Positions 21,053 through 30,739 are shown, counted from the stretch's first letter. The stretch is DNA of 64,000 nucleotides from Cupriavidus sp. MP-37 (GCF_020618415.1 NZ_CP085344.1:186001-250000), one strand, 5' to 3'. The notes: a model not told the origin generated them from the sequence alone. Translations and numbers: made by a program.

Positions 21053-22075
21053 ATGCAGACCAGCAACGTCCTCGTCATCGGTGGCGCCGGCTTCATCGGC
21101 AGCCACCTCGTCTCGCGCCTGGCCGGCGCCGCCTCGGCCTCGGGCGCGCCGCTGGAGCCCGGCGCCAATCCCGATTCCCCGATCGCCCCGGAGCGCATCG
21201 TGGTCGGCACCCGCAATGTCGAGCATGCGCAGCACCTGCTGTTGCTGCCGCGCGTCGAGGTGGTGGAGCTGGGCCTGGCCGACAATGCCGCGCTCGACGA
21301 CGCGATCGGCTCGCTCGGCGTCGACGGCATCGTCGTCAACCTGGTGGGCGTGCTGCACGGCGAGCGCGCCGATCCCTACGGCGAGGCCTTTGCCAGCGCG
21401 CATGTGGAACTGGTGCGGCAGATCGTGGCGTCGTGCCTGTCGACGGGCGTGCGCCGGCTGTTGCATATGAGCGCGCTCGGCGCCGACAGCAACGGGCCGT
21501 CGATGTACCTGCGCAGCAAGGGCGACGGCGAGCGCATCGTGCGCGCCAGCGGGCTCGACTGGACCATCTTCCGGCCCTCGGTGGTGTTCGGCCCCGACGA
21601 CCATTTCCTGAACCTGTTCGCCCACATGCAGCAGCTGGCGCCGGTGGTGCCGCTGGCGTGCGCGCATGCGCGCTTCCAGCCGGTGTATGTGCAGGACGTG
21701 GTGCAGGCCTACCTGAACGCCATGGTCAATCCGGCCACCATCGGCCACGGCTATGAGCTGGGCGGGCCGCAGGTCTATACGCTGGAGGAGCTGGTGCGCT
21801 TTGCCGGCCGCGCCTCGGGCCATCCGCGCCCGGTGATCGCGCTGCCCGATGCGCTGGCGCGGGTGCAGGCGGCGGTGATGGAGCATATGCCGGGCGAGCC
21901 GCTGCTGTCGCGCGACAACCTCGATTCGATGCAGCTCGACAACGTGCTGGAGCGCCCGCTGGCGCCGGAGCTGAACCTGCATCCGGTGCACCTGGAGTCG
22001 GTCATGACCGACGCGCTGTCCGGGCGCAACCGCGATGCCGCGCTGACGCACATGCGTGCCAGCGTGCATCGCTGA
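21053..22075 (+). CDS. NAD(P)-binding NDUFA9-like epimerase-family protein
   Basis: This 340-residue atypical short-chain dehydrogenase has the dinucleotide motif NVLVIGGAGFIGSHLVSRL at residues 5-23. The region VRRLLHMSALGADSNGPSMYLRSKGDGERIVRASGLDWTIFRPSVVFGPDD resembles mitochondrial complex I subunit NDUFA9 and its bacterial relatives. The catalytic YxxxK is replaced by YLRSK, i.e. Y and K are kept. The role is unclear: quinone biosynthesis or NDH-1 association have been suggested for relatives. ATG 21053 follows CGGAGG. Confidence 0.83.
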   Translation: MQTSNVLVIGGAGFIGSHLVSRLAGAASASGAPLEPGANPDSPIAPERIVVGTRNVEHAQHLLLLPRVEVVELGLADNAALDDAIGSLGVDGIVVNLVGVLHGERADPYGEAFASAHVELVRQIVASCLSTGVRRLLHMSALGADSNGPSMYLRSKGDGERIVRASGLDWTIFRPSVVFGPDDHFLNLFAHMQQLAPVVPLACAHARFQPVYVQDVVQAYLNAMVNPATIGHGYELGGPQVYTLEELVRFAGRASGHPRPVIALPDALARVQAAVMEHMPGEPLLSRDNLDSMQLDNVLERPLAPELNLHPVHLESVMTDALSGRNRDAALTHMRASVHR

Positions 22076-22274
22076 GGCGCCATCCGCGATGCGGCCTATG
22101 TGACCGGATTTCATATCGGTTGCGAGCGCAATTCACTTTGACGCGGGCCGCCGCGCTGGCAAAATGACTGGTCCGGCGCTCTGCGGCTACGCCCTGCCGC
22201 GGGGCCGCGGCGCACGGATCGCGGCCCGCGTCCGTGCCGTCTCTCCCTCCGTTTCCTCCCCCAAGGACCTCACG

Positions 22275-22973
22275 ATGAAGCTCGTCATCGGCAACAAGAA
22301 CTATTCCTCCTGGTCGCTGCGCCCCTGGCTGCTGCTGCGCCAGGCCGGCATTGATTTCGAGGAAGTGCAGGTGCGCCTGTTCACCGGCAGCTTCGCCGCC
22401 GAAATCGCGCGCTATTCGCCCGCGGGCAAGGTGCCGGTGCTGGTCGACGGCGACATCACCGTGTGGGATTCGCTGGCGATCTCCGAATACGTGGCCGAGC
22501 GCTTCCCCGACAAGCAGCTGTGGCCGGCCGATCCCGCCGCGCGCGCGGTGGCGCGCGCGGTCTGCGCCGAGATGCATTCGGGCTTCGTCAACGTGCGCAG
22601 CCAGTTGCCGATGAACGTGACCGCGGTGCTGCCGGGGCGCGGCTGGAACGTGGCGGTGCAGCGCGAGGTCGAGCGCATCGCCGCGATCTGGGACGGGCTG
22701 CGCAAGCAGCATGCGGCGCGCGGACCTTTCCTGTTCGGCACCTTCACCGTCGCCGACGCGTTCTTTGCGCCGGTGGTGAGCCGCTTCGCCACCTACGGCA
22801 TCCACCTGCCGGACGACTGCGCAGAGGCCAAGGCCTATGCCGATTTCATGCTGGGCCTGCCGGCGCTGCAGCAATGGATTGCCGGCGCGCGCGAGGAACG
22901 CGACTTCCTGGCCGACGACGAGCCGTACCGCCTGGCCCCCGACCGTGCCGATGCGATCATCATCAACCACTAG
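22275..22973 (+). CDS. Glutathione S-transferase family protein
   Basis: A 232-residue protein with an N-terminal thioredoxin fold (KLVIGNKNYSSWSLRPWLLLRQAGIDF) in which the SSWS serines are candidates for glutathione activation. The cis-proline and glutathione-binding loop is in PAGKVPVLVDGDITVWDSLAISEYVAE, followed by an all-helical C-terminal domain. The substrate is unknown. The start is ATG 22275 with AAGGACC upstream. An upstream in-frame ATG at 22164 would add an arginine-rich non-conserved stretch. Confidence 0.87.
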   Translation: MKLVIGNKNYSSWSLRPWLLLRQAGIDFEEVQVRLFTGSFAAEIARYSPAGKVPVLVDGDITVWDSLAISEYVAERFPDKQLWPADPAARAVARAVCAEMHSGFVNVRSQLPMNVTAVLPGRGWNVAVQREVERIAAIWDGLRKQHAARGPFLFGTFTVADAFFAPVVSRFATYGIHLPDDCAEAKAYADFMLGLPALQQWIAGAREERDFLADDEPYRLAPDRADAIIINH

Positions 22974-22981
22974 CCATAACG

Positions 22982-23009
22982 CCGGCACCGGGCGGCTGCC
23001 CGGTGCCGG
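22982..23009 (+). other. GST-cca intergenic hairpin
   Basis: Perfect 12-bp arms CCGGCACCGGGC and complement with a GGCT tetraloop, 9 nt after the GST stop. There is no U-tract; it may end or stabilise the GST message before cca. Confidence 0.6.
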
Positions 23010-23029
23010 TGCATGAAAAGGCCACAACC

Positions 23030-24277
23030 ATGCAGGTGTATGCCGTGGGCGGCGCGATCCGCGACGAACTGCTGGGCAAGCCCAGCCAGGACCGCGACTA
23101 CGTGGTCGTCGGCGCGACCCCGGCCGAGATGGAAGCCGCCGGCTACCGCCCGGTCGGCAAGGATTTCCCGGTGTTCCTGCATCCGCGCACGCAGGAGGAG
23201 TACGCGCTGGCGCGCACCGAGCGCAAGACCGCGATGGGCTACAAGGGCTTTGCCTTCTACTGCGAGCCCGACGTCACGCTGGAAGACGACCTGGTGCGGC
23301 GCGACCTGACCATCAACGCGATGGCGCGCGCGGTCGATGCCGACGGCAACCTGACCGGGCCCGTGATCGATCCGCACGGCGGCCAGCGCGACCTGGCCGC
23401 GCGCCTGTTCCGCCATGTCTCCGACGCCTTTGCCGAAGACCCGGTGCGGATCCTGCGGCTGGCGCGCTTTGCCGCGCGCTTCCACGACTTCAACGTCGCC
23501 GCCGAAACCATGCGCCTGATGCGCGAGATGGTCGCCGCGGGCGAGGTCGATGCGCTGGTGCCCGAGCGCGTGTGGCAGGAACTGGCGCGCGGGCTGATGG
23601 AGGCGCGGCCGTCGCGCATGTTCGAGGTGCTGCGCGAATGCGGCGCGCTGGCGCGGCTGCTGCCGGAACTGGAGCGGCTGTGGGGCGTGCCGCAGCGCGC
23701 CGACTTCCACCCCGAGGTCGATACCGGCGTGCACGTGATGATGGTGATCGACTGCGCCGCGGCATTGGGCGCACCGCTGCCGGTGCGCTTTGCCGCGCTG
23801 GTGCATGACCTGGGCAAGGGCACCACGCCCGCGGACGTGCTGCCGCGCCATATCGGCCACGAGCTGCGCAGCGTCAGGCTGCTGGAAGAGGTCTGCGCGC
23901 GCTTGCGCGTGCCCAACGAGTGCCGCGACCTGGCGGTAGTGGTGGCGCGCGAGCACGGCCACATCCACCGCTCGCTGGAGTTCAGCGCCGCCGCGGTGGT
24001 GCGCCTGCTGGAGCGCTGCGACGCGCTGCGCAAGCCCGCGCGCTTCGCCCAGGCGCTGCAGGCCTGCGAGGCCGACAAGCGCGGGCGCAAGGGTTTCGAG
24101 CACAGCGCCTACCCGCAGGCCGAGCGCCTGCTGGCGGCGCGCGAGGCCGCGGCGTCGGTCGATGCGGGGGCCATCGCGCGTGCCTGCGCGGATGACGTGG
24201 CGCAGATCAAGGACCGCGTCCATGCCGCGCGGGTCGCGGCGGTGGCGCAGCGGCTGGGGGCGCAGCCGGGCGAGTGA
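23030..24277 (+). CDS. cca: Multifunctional CCA-adding tRNA nucleotidyltransferase
   Basis: This 415-residue class II enzyme adds or repairs the 3'-CCA of tRNA. The nucleotidyltransferase head starts at residue 1 with MQVYAVGGAIRDELLG and the metal-binding DRDYVVVG; RRDLTINAMA and EDPVRILRLARFAARF follow. A C-terminal HD domain is seen in ALVHDLGKG and AREHGHIHR, giving the phosphatase/phosphodiesterase functions of the multifunctional E. coli-like form. ATG 23030 gives the canonical N-terminus. Confidence 0.95.
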   Translation: MQVYAVGGAIRDELLGKPSQDRDYVVVGATPAEMEAAGYRPVGKDFPVFLHPRTQEEYALARTERKTAMGYKGFAFYCEPDVTLEDDLVRRDLTINAMARAVDADGNLTGPVIDPHGGQRDLAARLFRHVSDAFAEDPVRILRLARFAARFHDFNVAAETMRLMREMVAAGEVDALVPERVWQELARGLMEARPSRMFEVLRECGALARLLPELERLWGVPQRADFHPEVDTGVHVMMVIDCAAALGAPLPVRFAALVHDLGKGTTPADVLPRHIGHELRSVRLLEEVCARLRVPNECRDLAVVVAREHGHIHRSLEFSAAAVVRLLERCDALRKPARFAQALQACEADKRGRKGFEHSAYPQAERLLAAREAAASVDAGAIARACADDVAQIKDRVHAARVAAVAQRLGAQPGE

Positions 24278-24304
24278 GCCTGTCCTGGCGGGCGGCCGAA
24301 GGTC

Positions 24305-24499
24305 CTACAGCAGCTTGCCGACCACCAGCGCAATCAGCGAGATCAGGATCGTCGACGCGAACGGCAGCACGAATTCGCGCCCGAACACACGGAAGCGCAC
24401 GTCGCCGGGCAGCCGGCCCAGCCCGACCTTCTGCAGCCACGGCAGCGCCGCGGACAGGATGATCACGCTCAGGAAGATGGTCAGGGTCCAGCGCAGCAT
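24305..24499 (-). CDS. DUF2905 small membrane protein
   Basis: A 64-residue protein with two membrane segments (about 4-20 and 45-62) separated by the family signature KVGLGRLPGDVRFRVFGREF. DUF2905 proteins are widespread and uncharacterised. It lies between cca (convergent) and the methyltransferase gene, 16 nt downstream of the latter on the same strand, and may be co-transcribed with it. Confidence 0.83.
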   Translation of the reverse strand: MLRWTLTIFLSVIILSAALPWLQKVGLGRLPGDVRFRVFGREFVLPFASTILISLIALVVGKLL

Positions 24500-24515
24500 G
24501 GCGGCTCCGATGCCG

Positions 24516-25715
24516 TTACAGGGCGTGGCAGCGGTCGCCGCGGGCAAAGCCGGCCAGCGGCTCGGTGTCGTCGAGCCCGCGCGTGAGCGCGATCACCTTG
24601 AACAGTTCACCCATCTCGGCCTCGGACAGCAGCTTCTGCACCGCATTGGCCTGCGGCAGGAAGGCGCGCGCGTCGGACGGGTCCAGCGCCATCAGCAGCT
24701 CGGTGATGCCGGCGTTCATCAGGAAGCGCGCCTGCGAGGCAAAACCCGCCACGCTCAGCCCTGACTCGACTGCCGCATGCGCGATGCCGCTGAAGTTCAC
24801 GTGGGCGGTGATGTCCTGCAGGCCGGGGTACAGGAACGGGTCCGGGTGCGCATGGTGGCGGTAGTGGCACATCAGCGTGCCGCCGGCGCGCTGCGGATGG
24901 TAGTACTCGCTGCCGGGGAAGCCGTAGTCGATGAAGAAGGCCGCGCCGCGCGCCAGCATGGCGCCGACCGCGCGCGTGAAGCCCTCCGCTTCGGCATGGG
25001 TTTCGGTGACCAGGTCGTGGTCGCCGGGAATCGCGCGCAGCGCCGCGGGCACGTCGGCAGCGGCCAGGGCGCGGTCGTCGAAGCGGAACGCGGGCGCGCC
25101 GCTGTCGGCCGGCAGCGCGGACCGCGCCACGCCGCGCTCATGCCAGTGGCCGCCGTTGCGCGCATACAGCTGCACCGGCATTGCATCCAGCACTTCATTG
25201 CCGACGATCACGCCTTCGAAGGCGACCGGCAGGGTATCGAGCCAGGTGACGCGCTCGGCCAGGTGCGGCGCACGCCGGGCCAGCGTGTCCTGCTGGCGTG
25301 CGCGCAGTTCGCCCGACAGTTCGACGATGGCGTAGGTGTCCGGCAACTGGCCTTCCTGTTCCAGTCCCAGCAGCAGGTCCGCCGCCAGCCGGCCGGTGCC
25401 GGCGCCGAATTCCAGCAGGCGCGGCAGCCCCTGCGCCAGCAGCGGCGCGAACTGGCGCGCCAGCGTGCGGGCGAAGAACGGGCTCAGTTCGGGGGCGGTG
25501 ATGAAGTCGCTGCCGTCGCGGGCATCGCGCCCGAACTTGGCCGAGCCGCCGCTGTAATAGCCCAGGCCGGGCGCGTACAGCGCCAGCGCCATGTAGCGGT
25601 CGAAGCCGATCCAGCCGCCGGCGGCATCGATCGATTCGCCAATACGGGCCGTAAGGGTATCGGAAGCGGCCTGCGCGTCGGCGGGGGGAAGGGGTAAACT
25701 AGCGGCTTTCTGCAT
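24516..25715 (-). CDS. SAM-dependent methyltransferase, MidA/NDUFAF7 family
   Basis: A 399-residue protein of the DUF185/MidA family, the bacterial relatives of NDUFAF7, which methylates an arginine of complex I subunit NDUFS2 in mitochondria. Motifs are GWIGFDRYMALALYAPGLGYYSGG, FITAPELSPFFARTLARQ, the SAM-binding LLEFGAGTGRLAADLL, GVIVGNEVLDAMPVQL and FIDYGFPGSEYYHPQR. The bacterial substrate is not established. It is divergent from the FolM-like gene with only 15 nt between start codons, so promoters must overlap coding sequence. Confidence 0.87.
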   Translation of the reverse strand: MQKAASLPLPPADAQAASDTLTARIGESIDAAGGWIGFDRYMALALYAPGLGYYSGGSAKFGRDARDGSDFITAPELSPFFARTLARQFAPLLAQGLPRLLEFGAGTGRLAADLLLGLEQEGQLPDTYAIVELSGELRARQQDTLARRAPHLAERVTWLDTLPVAFEGVIVGNEVLDAMPVQLYARNGGHWHERGVARSALPADSGAPAFRFDDRALAAADVPAALRAIPGDHDLVTETHAEAEGFTRAVGAMLARGAAFFIDYGFPGSEYYHPQRAGGTLMCHYRHHAHPDPFLYPGLQDITAHVNFSGIAHAAVESGLSVAGFASQARFLMNAGITELLMALDPSDARAFLPQANAVQKLLSEAEMGELFKVIALTRGLDDTEPLAGFARGDRCHAL

Positions 25716-25730
25716 CCTGCGATTGTAGCA

Positions 25731-26579
25731 ATGCCCGCATCCGATACCTCCGCCAGCCCACCCACCAGCCACCAGGCTGGCCGGCCCGCCGCCCGCGGCG
25801 TGGCGCTCGTGACCGGCGGCGCGCGCCGCCTGGGCCGCGCCATTGCGCTGGAACTGGCGGCGCAGGGCTGGGACGTGGCCGTGCACTGCCATCGCTCGGT
25901 CGACGAGGCCGAAGCGCTGGCCACGCAGATCCGCGCGCTCGGCCGCCGCGCCGCGGTGCTGCGCGCCGACCTCGCCGACGAGGCCGCCACCAGCCGGCTG
26001 GTGGCCGACTGCACCGCCGCGCTCGGCGTGCCGGCCTGCCTCGTCAACAATGCCTCGCTGTTCCAGTACGACGTCGCCACCAGCTTCTCGTATGCGTCGC
26101 TGGATACGCATATGCGCACCAACGTGGCAGCGCCGCTGCTGCTGGCGCGCGAACTGCACAAGGCGCTGGCCGCGGCCGCGGGCACGGATGCCGCGAACAA
26201 GGCCGCCGAGCCGCGCGGCGTGGTGATCAACCTGCTCGACCAGAAGCTCGACAACCTGAACCCGGACTTCCTCTCGTACACGCTGTCCAAGGCCGCGCTG
26301 CAGACCGCCACGGTGCAGCTGGCGCAGGCGCTGGCGCCGCGGCTGCGCGTGGTCGGTGTGGCCCCTGGCATCACGCTGGTGTCGGGCGAGCAGTCGGAGC
26401 AGAGCTTCCGCCGCGCGCATCGCGTGACGCCGCTGGGCCAGTCCTCCACGCCCGAGGACATCGCCCAGGCGGTGGCCTACCTGGCGCAGGCGCGCGCCGT
26501 GACCGGCACCACGCTGTATGTCGACGGCGGCCAGCACCTGATGCCGCTGGCGCGCGACGTGATGTTCCTGACCGAGTAA
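25731..26579 (+). CDS. SDR-family reductase, pteridine/dihydromonapterin reductase-like
   Basis: This 282-residue short-chain reductase has the cofactor motif VALVTGGARRLGRAIALEL; the arginines after TGG suggest NADPH. It also has VNNASLFQYD and the catalytic YTLSKAAL. The sequence VVINLLDQKLDNLNPDFLSYTLSKAAL and its place directly before folB both point to FolM/pteridine reductase, which reduces dihydromonapterin or dihydrofolate. An insertion near residues 145-160 is mildly unusual. It is followed by an intrinsic terminator. Confidence 0.82.
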   Translation: MPASDTSASPPTSHQAGRPAARGVALVTGGARRLGRAIALELAAQGWDVAVHCHRSVDEAEALATQIRALGRRAAVLRADLADEAATSRLVADCTAALGVPACLVNNASLFQYDVATSFSYASLDTHMRTNVAAPLLLARELHKALAAAAGTDAANKAAEPRGVVINLLDQKLDNLNPDFLSYTLSKAALQTATVQLAQALAPRLRVVGVAPGITLVSGEQSEQSFRRAHRVTPLGQSSTPEDIAQAVAYLAQARAVTGTTLYVDGGQHLMPLARDVMFLTE

Positions 26580-26625
26580 GCTGCAGCCAGCAGCCGGAAC
26601 CAAGCCGATTCCATTGACGTGATGT

Positions 26626-26656
26626 GCCGCGCCCGCCGGGCGCGGCTTTCCTTTTT
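26626..26656 (+). terminator. Intrinsic terminator after the FolM-like gene
   Basis: Stem GCCGCGCCC (26626-26634) pairs with GGGCGCGGC (26638-26646), followed by TTTCCTTTTT. It separates the reductase gene from folB, so folB likely has readthrough or its own promoter. Confidence 0.75.
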
Positions 26657-26674
26657 CCCCACCGCAGCCCGCTC

Positions 26675-27076
26675 ATGACCATGCTCGCCGCCCTTTCCCA
26701 CCCCAGCCTGCAAGACTGCCGACGCATGTTCCTGCGCAACTACGAAGTGCAGATCAATATCGGCGTGCACGAATTCGAAAAGAAGGGCGAGCAGCGCGTG
26801 CTGATCAATATCGACCTGTTCGTGCCGCTGGACGAATGCACGCCGCAGGCCGACAAGCTCGACGAAGTGGTCGACTACGACTTCATGCGCAATACCGTGG
26901 CCGCGCGCATGGCGCAGGGCCACGTGCACCTGCAGGAAACGCTGTGCGACGACGTCGCGCGCGCCATGCTGAAGCATCCCAAGGTGCGCGCGGTGCGGGT
27001 GTCGACCGAGAAGCCCGATGTGTACCCGGATTGCGATTCGGTCGGGGTCGAGGTCTTCCATATCAAGCAGGCCTGA
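26675..27076 (+). CDS. folB: Dihydroneopterin aldolase FolB
   Basis: A 133-residue tunnelling-fold enzyme that splits dihydroneopterin to 6-hydroxymethyl-dihydropterin and glycolaldehyde in folate synthesis. It has MFLRNYEVQINIGVHEFEKKGEQRVLINIDLFV, the active-site ELDEVVDYDFMRN-like region, LQETLCDDVARAML (catalytic glutamate) and VRVSTEKPDVYPDCDSVGVEVF. The first of two ATGs, 26675, is annotated; 26681 is equally possible. The neighbour upstream is a pteridine-reductase-like SDR. Confidence 0.92.
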   Translation: MTMLAALSHPSLQDCRRMFLRNYEVQINIGVHEFEKKGEQRVLINIDLFVPLDECTPQADKLDEVVDYDFMRNTVAARMAQGHVHLQETLCDDVARAMLKHPKVRAVRVSTEKPDVYPDCDSVGVEVFHIKQA

Positions 27077-27185
27077 GCGGTCCTGCCGGCGCCCGCTGCA
27101 GCGCGCGGGCGCCTAAAGTAAAATGTTGCCCCTTCGCGCCGCGCCGGCCATTCCATCCGGCGGGCGCCACGCAACAGGATGCTCC

Positions 27186-28124
27186 ATGAGCCACTCGAAC
27201 AATTTCTATCGCCTCGAGACGAGGCTGCAATCGCAAACCGGCAAGGCCATCGGCGACTTCGGCATGATCGAGGACGGCGACACCGTGCTGGTCTGCATGA
27301 GTGGCGGCAAGGACTCGTACACCATGCTGTCGGTCCTGATGGCGCTGCAGAAGCGCGCCCCGATCCGGTTCAAGCTGATCGCGATGAACCTGGACCAGAA
27401 ACAGCCCGGCTTCCCGGAACACATCCTGCCGGAGTACCTGAAGTCGGTCGGCGTCGAATATGTGATCGTCGAGGCGGACACCTACTCGATCGTCAAGGAG
27501 AAGGTGCCCGAGGGCAAGACCACCTGCTCGCTATGCTCGCGCCTGCGCCGCGGCGTGATCTACCGCACCGCCAAGGAACTGGGCGCCAACAAGATCGCGC
27601 TGGGCCACCACCGCGACGATATCGTCAACACCTTCTTCCTGAACATGTTCTTCGGCGGCAAGATGAAGGCGATGCCGCCCAAGCTGGCCACCGACGACGG
27701 CGCGCATATCGTGATCCGGCCGCTGGCGTACTGCTCGGAGAAGGACATCGCGTCGTACGCGCGTGCGATGGAGTTCCCGATCATCCCGTGCAACCTGTGC
27801 GGGTCGCAGGAAAACCTGCAGCGCAAGAAGGTCAGCGAGATGCTGCAGGAGTGGGAGCGCCAGAACCCGGGCCGCATCGACAATATCTTCTCGGCGCTGC
27901 GCAACGTGGTGCCGTCGCACTTGGCGGATACCGAGCTGTTCCCGTTCACCGGGCTGGCCACCGGCCTGGCCAAGGTCGACGAGGCCTCCCTGTTCGGCGA
28001 AACCACGTTCCAGCAGCAGCCGCTGACGTTTGCCGGCAGCGTGGACCAGAACCGCATGGAGTTCGTGCGCTTCGAGCGCGCGCCGGCGGCTGCCGAGGCA
28101 CCGGCCGAGCAGGCCGGCACGTAA
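27186..28124 (+). CDS. ttcA: tRNA 2-thiocytidine(32) synthetase TtcA
   Basis: A 312-residue Fe-S ATPase that thiolates C32 of certain tRNAs. The PP-loop is [11 protein letters not shown] at residues 38-48, and the paired cysteine motifs [10 protein letters not shown] and [12 protein letters not shown] hold the cluster. [30 protein letters not shown] is diagnostic for TtcA. ATG 27186 is preferred over an upstream in-frame ATG (27123). A TAAAAT box at 27117-27122 could be the -10 of its promoter. The C-terminus extends in an alanine/glutamate-rich tail. Confidence 0.95.
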   Translation: MSHSNNFYRLETRLQSQTGKAIGDFGMIEDGDTVLVCMSGGKDSYTMLSVLMALQKRAPIRFKLIAMNLDQKQPGFPEHILPEYLKSVGVEYVIVEADTYSIVKEKVPEGKTTCSLCSRLRRGVIYRTAKELGANKIALGHHRDDIVNTFFLNMFFGGKMKAMPPKLATDDGAHIVIRPLAYCSEKDIASYARAMEFPIIPCNLCGSQENLQRKKVSEMLQEWERQNPGRIDNIFSALRNVVPSHLADTELFPFTGLATGLAKVDEASLFGETTFQQQPLTFAGSVDQNRMEFVRFERAPAAAEAPAEQAGT

Positions 28125-28157
28125 TAGGACTGCCGACAGCGTAAGCTTGCCGGCGGT

Positions 28158-28192
28158 TTGCTCCCCTCTCCCGCAAGCGGGAGAGGGGGCAA
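28158..28192. repeat. Dispersed REP-like palindrome (single unit)
   Basis: TTGCTCCCCTCTCCCGC and its complement (one extra G) lie between the convergent ttcA and lipoprotein genes. It may work as a bidirectional terminator. Confidence 0.85.
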
Positions 28193-28212
28193 GCAATCGG
28201 TCTTCAATCCTC

Positions 28213-29145
28213 CTAGTTCGCCGCCGCCGACTGCACCGGCGGACTCGCCTTCTCGCGCATCAGCGCATGCGTATCGTCGATCCACTTCTGGAAGCGATCC
28301 TGCGCGTGCGCCTTCTGTTGCGGCGTGGTCAGGTTGGCGATGGCCACCGTGAGCGCGATGCCGGCGCTGTTGCCGGCCTCGTGGCTGGCGGCGTGCCGGG
28401 CGGGCGGGTTCTGCCAGTATTCGCGGAAGCGGCGCAGCAGGTCGATCACCTGCGCCTTGGGCGGCTGCGTGGCTTGCACGAAGCGCACCATCTTGAGCCA
28501 TTCCTGCTGGCGCGCCACGCGCTCGGCATAGCGCGACTCGGCGTTCTGCACCACCGGCCCCACCTTGACGCGGATCGCCTTCTCCTGCTCGGGCGAGAAG
28601 CCGCCGTAGACCAGGCGGGCGTACTCCATCACCTTGTCGAAGCGCGCTTCCTCGCGCTCGGCCGGGTCCGGGTTGAGGAACTTCTTGCGGTACTTGGCGT
28701 TGCCCTCGGCAAACTTCTTTTCCATGCGCGCGATCTGCTCGGGCGTGAGCGTGAGCAGCAGGTCGGCCATGTCGGGCATGGCCTGCTCAAACGAGCGGCG
28801 CGCCAGTTCCTGCGAGGCGTCCTGGAAGTGCGCGACCATCGCCGGCGTGACCGGCTGGCGCACGTCCGCCTTGGCTTGCTGCAGCAGGTTGGCGATTTCG
28901 GGCAGCTGCGCCTTGCGGTGCCAGGCGAAGAAGCGCGCGATCGCCTCGCGCGTGAGCGGCTCCTGGGCCGCGGTGACGTCGACATAATTGTCGATCCACC
29001 AGTACGCCAGCCGGTCGCCCTGCTGGTAACCCAGCTTCATGGCGCTGCAGGCGCACAGCGCCGCGGCGCCGAGAATCACCAAAATACGCCGCGCCCAGCA
29101 ATTGTGAAATTCGGAAACCACGGTCCGTTGCGCAGAAAGCGCCAT
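28213..29145 (-). CDS. DUF6279-type lipoprotein
   Basis: A 310-residue protein with a signal peptide and lipobox-like site (LVILGAAALCAC, cleavage before the second cysteine), so probably lipid-anchored in the cell envelope. The mature part is helical and charged with no enzymatic motif: YQQGDRLAYWWIDNYVDVT, then TPEQIARMEKKFAEGNAKYRKKFL. It resembles DUF6279 family lipoproteins, which are uncharacterised. ATG 29145 is chosen so that the hydrophobic core starts near residue 20; no clear Shine-Dalgarno is seen and ATG 29163 is an alternative. It is divergent from glmU. Confidence 0.7.
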   Translation of the reverse strand: MALSAQRTVVSEFHNCWARRILVILGAAALCACSAMKLGYQQGDRLAYWWIDNYVDVTAAQEPLTREAIARFFAWHRKAQLPEIANLLQQAKADVRQPVTPAMVAHFQDASQELARRSFEQAMPDMADLLLTLTPEQIARMEKKFAEGNAKYRKKFLNPDPAEREEARFDKVMEYARLVYGGFSPEQEKAIRVKVGPVVQNAESRYAERVARQQEWLKMVRFVQATQPPKAQVIDLLRRFREYWQNPPARHAASHEAGNSAGIALTVAIANLTTPQQKAHAQDRFQKWIDDTHALMREKASPPVQSAAAN

Positions 29146-29342
29146 GTTAAAATCGGCGCGCATTGGAACCGGCCCCGCCCGAAGCCCGCAAGCCAAGTCC
29201 TGGCAAGGGTTTGCGGGGAGATGCGCAGGCCTGGCGGCAGGCTTTTGCGAGGCCCGGCGGCGCAGTTTGCCAAACACCGGACGAAACACCCGGCCGGCGT
29301 TTTCCAGAATATTTTCGGACACACTCACTTAGGGGTCTCCTT

Positions 29343-30707
29343 GTGAATATCGTCATTCTCGCCGCGGGCATGGGCAAGCGGATGTATTCCGATTTGCCCA
29401 AGGTGCTGCACCCGGTAGCCGGGCGGCCCATGCTCGCGCATGTCCTGGATACGGCCCGTGCGCTGTCGCCGTCGCGGCTGGTGGTCGTGGTCGGCCACGG
29501 CGCCGCGCGCGTGCGCGAGGCGGTGGCCGCTGACGATGTCGCTTTCGCCGAGCAAGCCCAGCAACTGGGCACGGGCCATGCGGTGATGCAGGCACTTCCC
29601 TTGTTGGACGACAACCAGCCTACGTTGGTTCTCTACGGTGACGTGCCGCTCACCAGCGCGGCGACGCTGCAGGCACTGGTGGCCGAGGCCGGCGCGCGGC
29701 GCTTTGGCGTGCTCACCGTGGAAATGCCCGACCCCACCGGCTATGGCCGCATCGTCCGCGACGCCGCCGGCAGCATCGTCCGCATCGTCGAGCAAAAGGA
29801 CGCGACCGAAGCCGAGAAGGCAATCCGCGAAATCAACACCGGCATTATCGTGTGCCCGACCGGCCACCTGCGCAAGTGGCTGTCGACGCTGCGCAACGAC
29901 AACGCCCAGGGCGAGTACTACCTGACCGACACCGTCGAGCGCGCCGTCGCCGACGGCGTCGAAACGGTTTCGGCGCAGCCGGCGGCGGTCTGGGAGACGC
30001 TGGGCGTCAACAGCAAGCTGCAGCTGGCCGAGGTCGAGCGCATCCACCAGGGCAACCAGGCCCGGCGCCTGCTCGAAGCCGGCGTGACGCTGCTGGACCC
30101 GGCCCGCATCGACGTGCGCGGCGAGCTGACCTGCGGGCGCGATGTCACCATCGACATCGGCTGCGTGTTCGAGGGCCGCGTGCACCTGGAAGACGGCGTG
30201 CGCATCGGCGCGCATTGCGTGGTCCGCAACAGCACCATCGGCGCCGGCGCGCAGCTGCATCCGTTCTGCCATATCGACGAGGCCAGGGTCGGGCCCGCGG
30301 GCCGCATCGGGCCGTACGCGCGCCTGCGCCCCGGCACCGAGCTGGGCGAGGACGTGCATATCGGCAACTTCGTCGAGGTCAAGAATGCACAGGTGGCGGC
30401 ACACAGCAAGGCCAATCACCTGGCTTATGTGGGCGACGCCACGGTGGGATCGCGCGTCAATATTGGCGCGGGTACCATCACCTGCAACTATGACGGGGTG
30501 AACAAGCACCGCACCGTGATCGAGGACGATGTCTTCATCGGCTCCGACACGCAGCTGGTGGCGCCGGTGACGGTGCGCCGCGGCGCCACGCTGGGCGCCG
30601 GCACCACGCTCACCAAGGAGGCCCCGGCCGACAAGCTGACATTGTCGCGGGCCAAGCAGCTGACCATCGACGCCTGGCAGCGTCCGGTCAAGCAGCCGAA
30701 GCAGTAA
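29343..30707 (+). CDS. glmU: Bifunctional UDP-GlcNAc pyrophosphorylase / GlcN-1-P acetyltransferase
   Basis: This 454-residue enzyme makes UDP-GlcNAc for peptidoglycan and LPS. The N-terminal uridylyltransferase domain starts [36 protein letters not shown] and LYGDVPL follow. The C-terminal left-handed beta-helix acetyltransferase (about 245-454) has the histidine in [22 protein letters not shown] and [21 protein letters not shown]. Translation is assigned to GTG 29343, because the conserved N-terminus begins there and no ATG exists nearby. It is followed by glmS after a hairpin. Confidence 0.96.
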   Translation: MNIVILAAGMGKRMYSDLPKVLHPVAGRPMLAHVLDTARALSPSRLVVVVGHGAARVREAVAADDVAFAEQAQQLGTGHAVMQALPLLDDNQPTLVLYGDVPLTSAATLQALVAEAGARRFGVLTVEMPDPTGYGRIVRDAAGSIVRIVEQKDATEAEKAIREINTGIIVCPTGHLRKWLSTLRNDNAQGEYYLTDTVERAVADGVETVSAQPAAVWETLGVNSKLQLAEVERIHQGNQARRLLEAGVTLLDPARIDVRGELTCGRDVTIDIGCVFEGRVHLEDGVRIGAHCVVRNSTIGAGAQLHPFCHIDEARVGPAGRIGPYARLRPGTELGEDVHIGNFVEVKNAQVAAHSKANHLAYVGDATVGSRVNIGAGTITCNYDGVNKHRTVIEDDVFIGSDTQLVAPVTVRRGATLGAGTTLTKEAPADKLTLSRAKQLTIDAWQRPVKQPKQ

Positions 30708-30712
30708 GCACC

Positions 30713-30739
30713 AGGCGCCGCCTGCACCGGGCGGCGCCT
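30713..30739 (+). other. glmU-glmS intergenic hairpin
   Basis: Perfect 10-bp arms AGGCGCCGCC (30713-30722) and complement (30730-30739) with a 7-nt loop and no U-tract. It is a candidate RNA-processing or stability site in the glmUS message rather than a terminator. Confidence 0.6.

Noticed and set aside
18301..21339. A 1,012-codon minus-strand open frame opposite the lytic transglycosylase
   Set aside because: Low-complexity shadow with no motif; the plus-strand gene has signal peptide and GH23 motifs.
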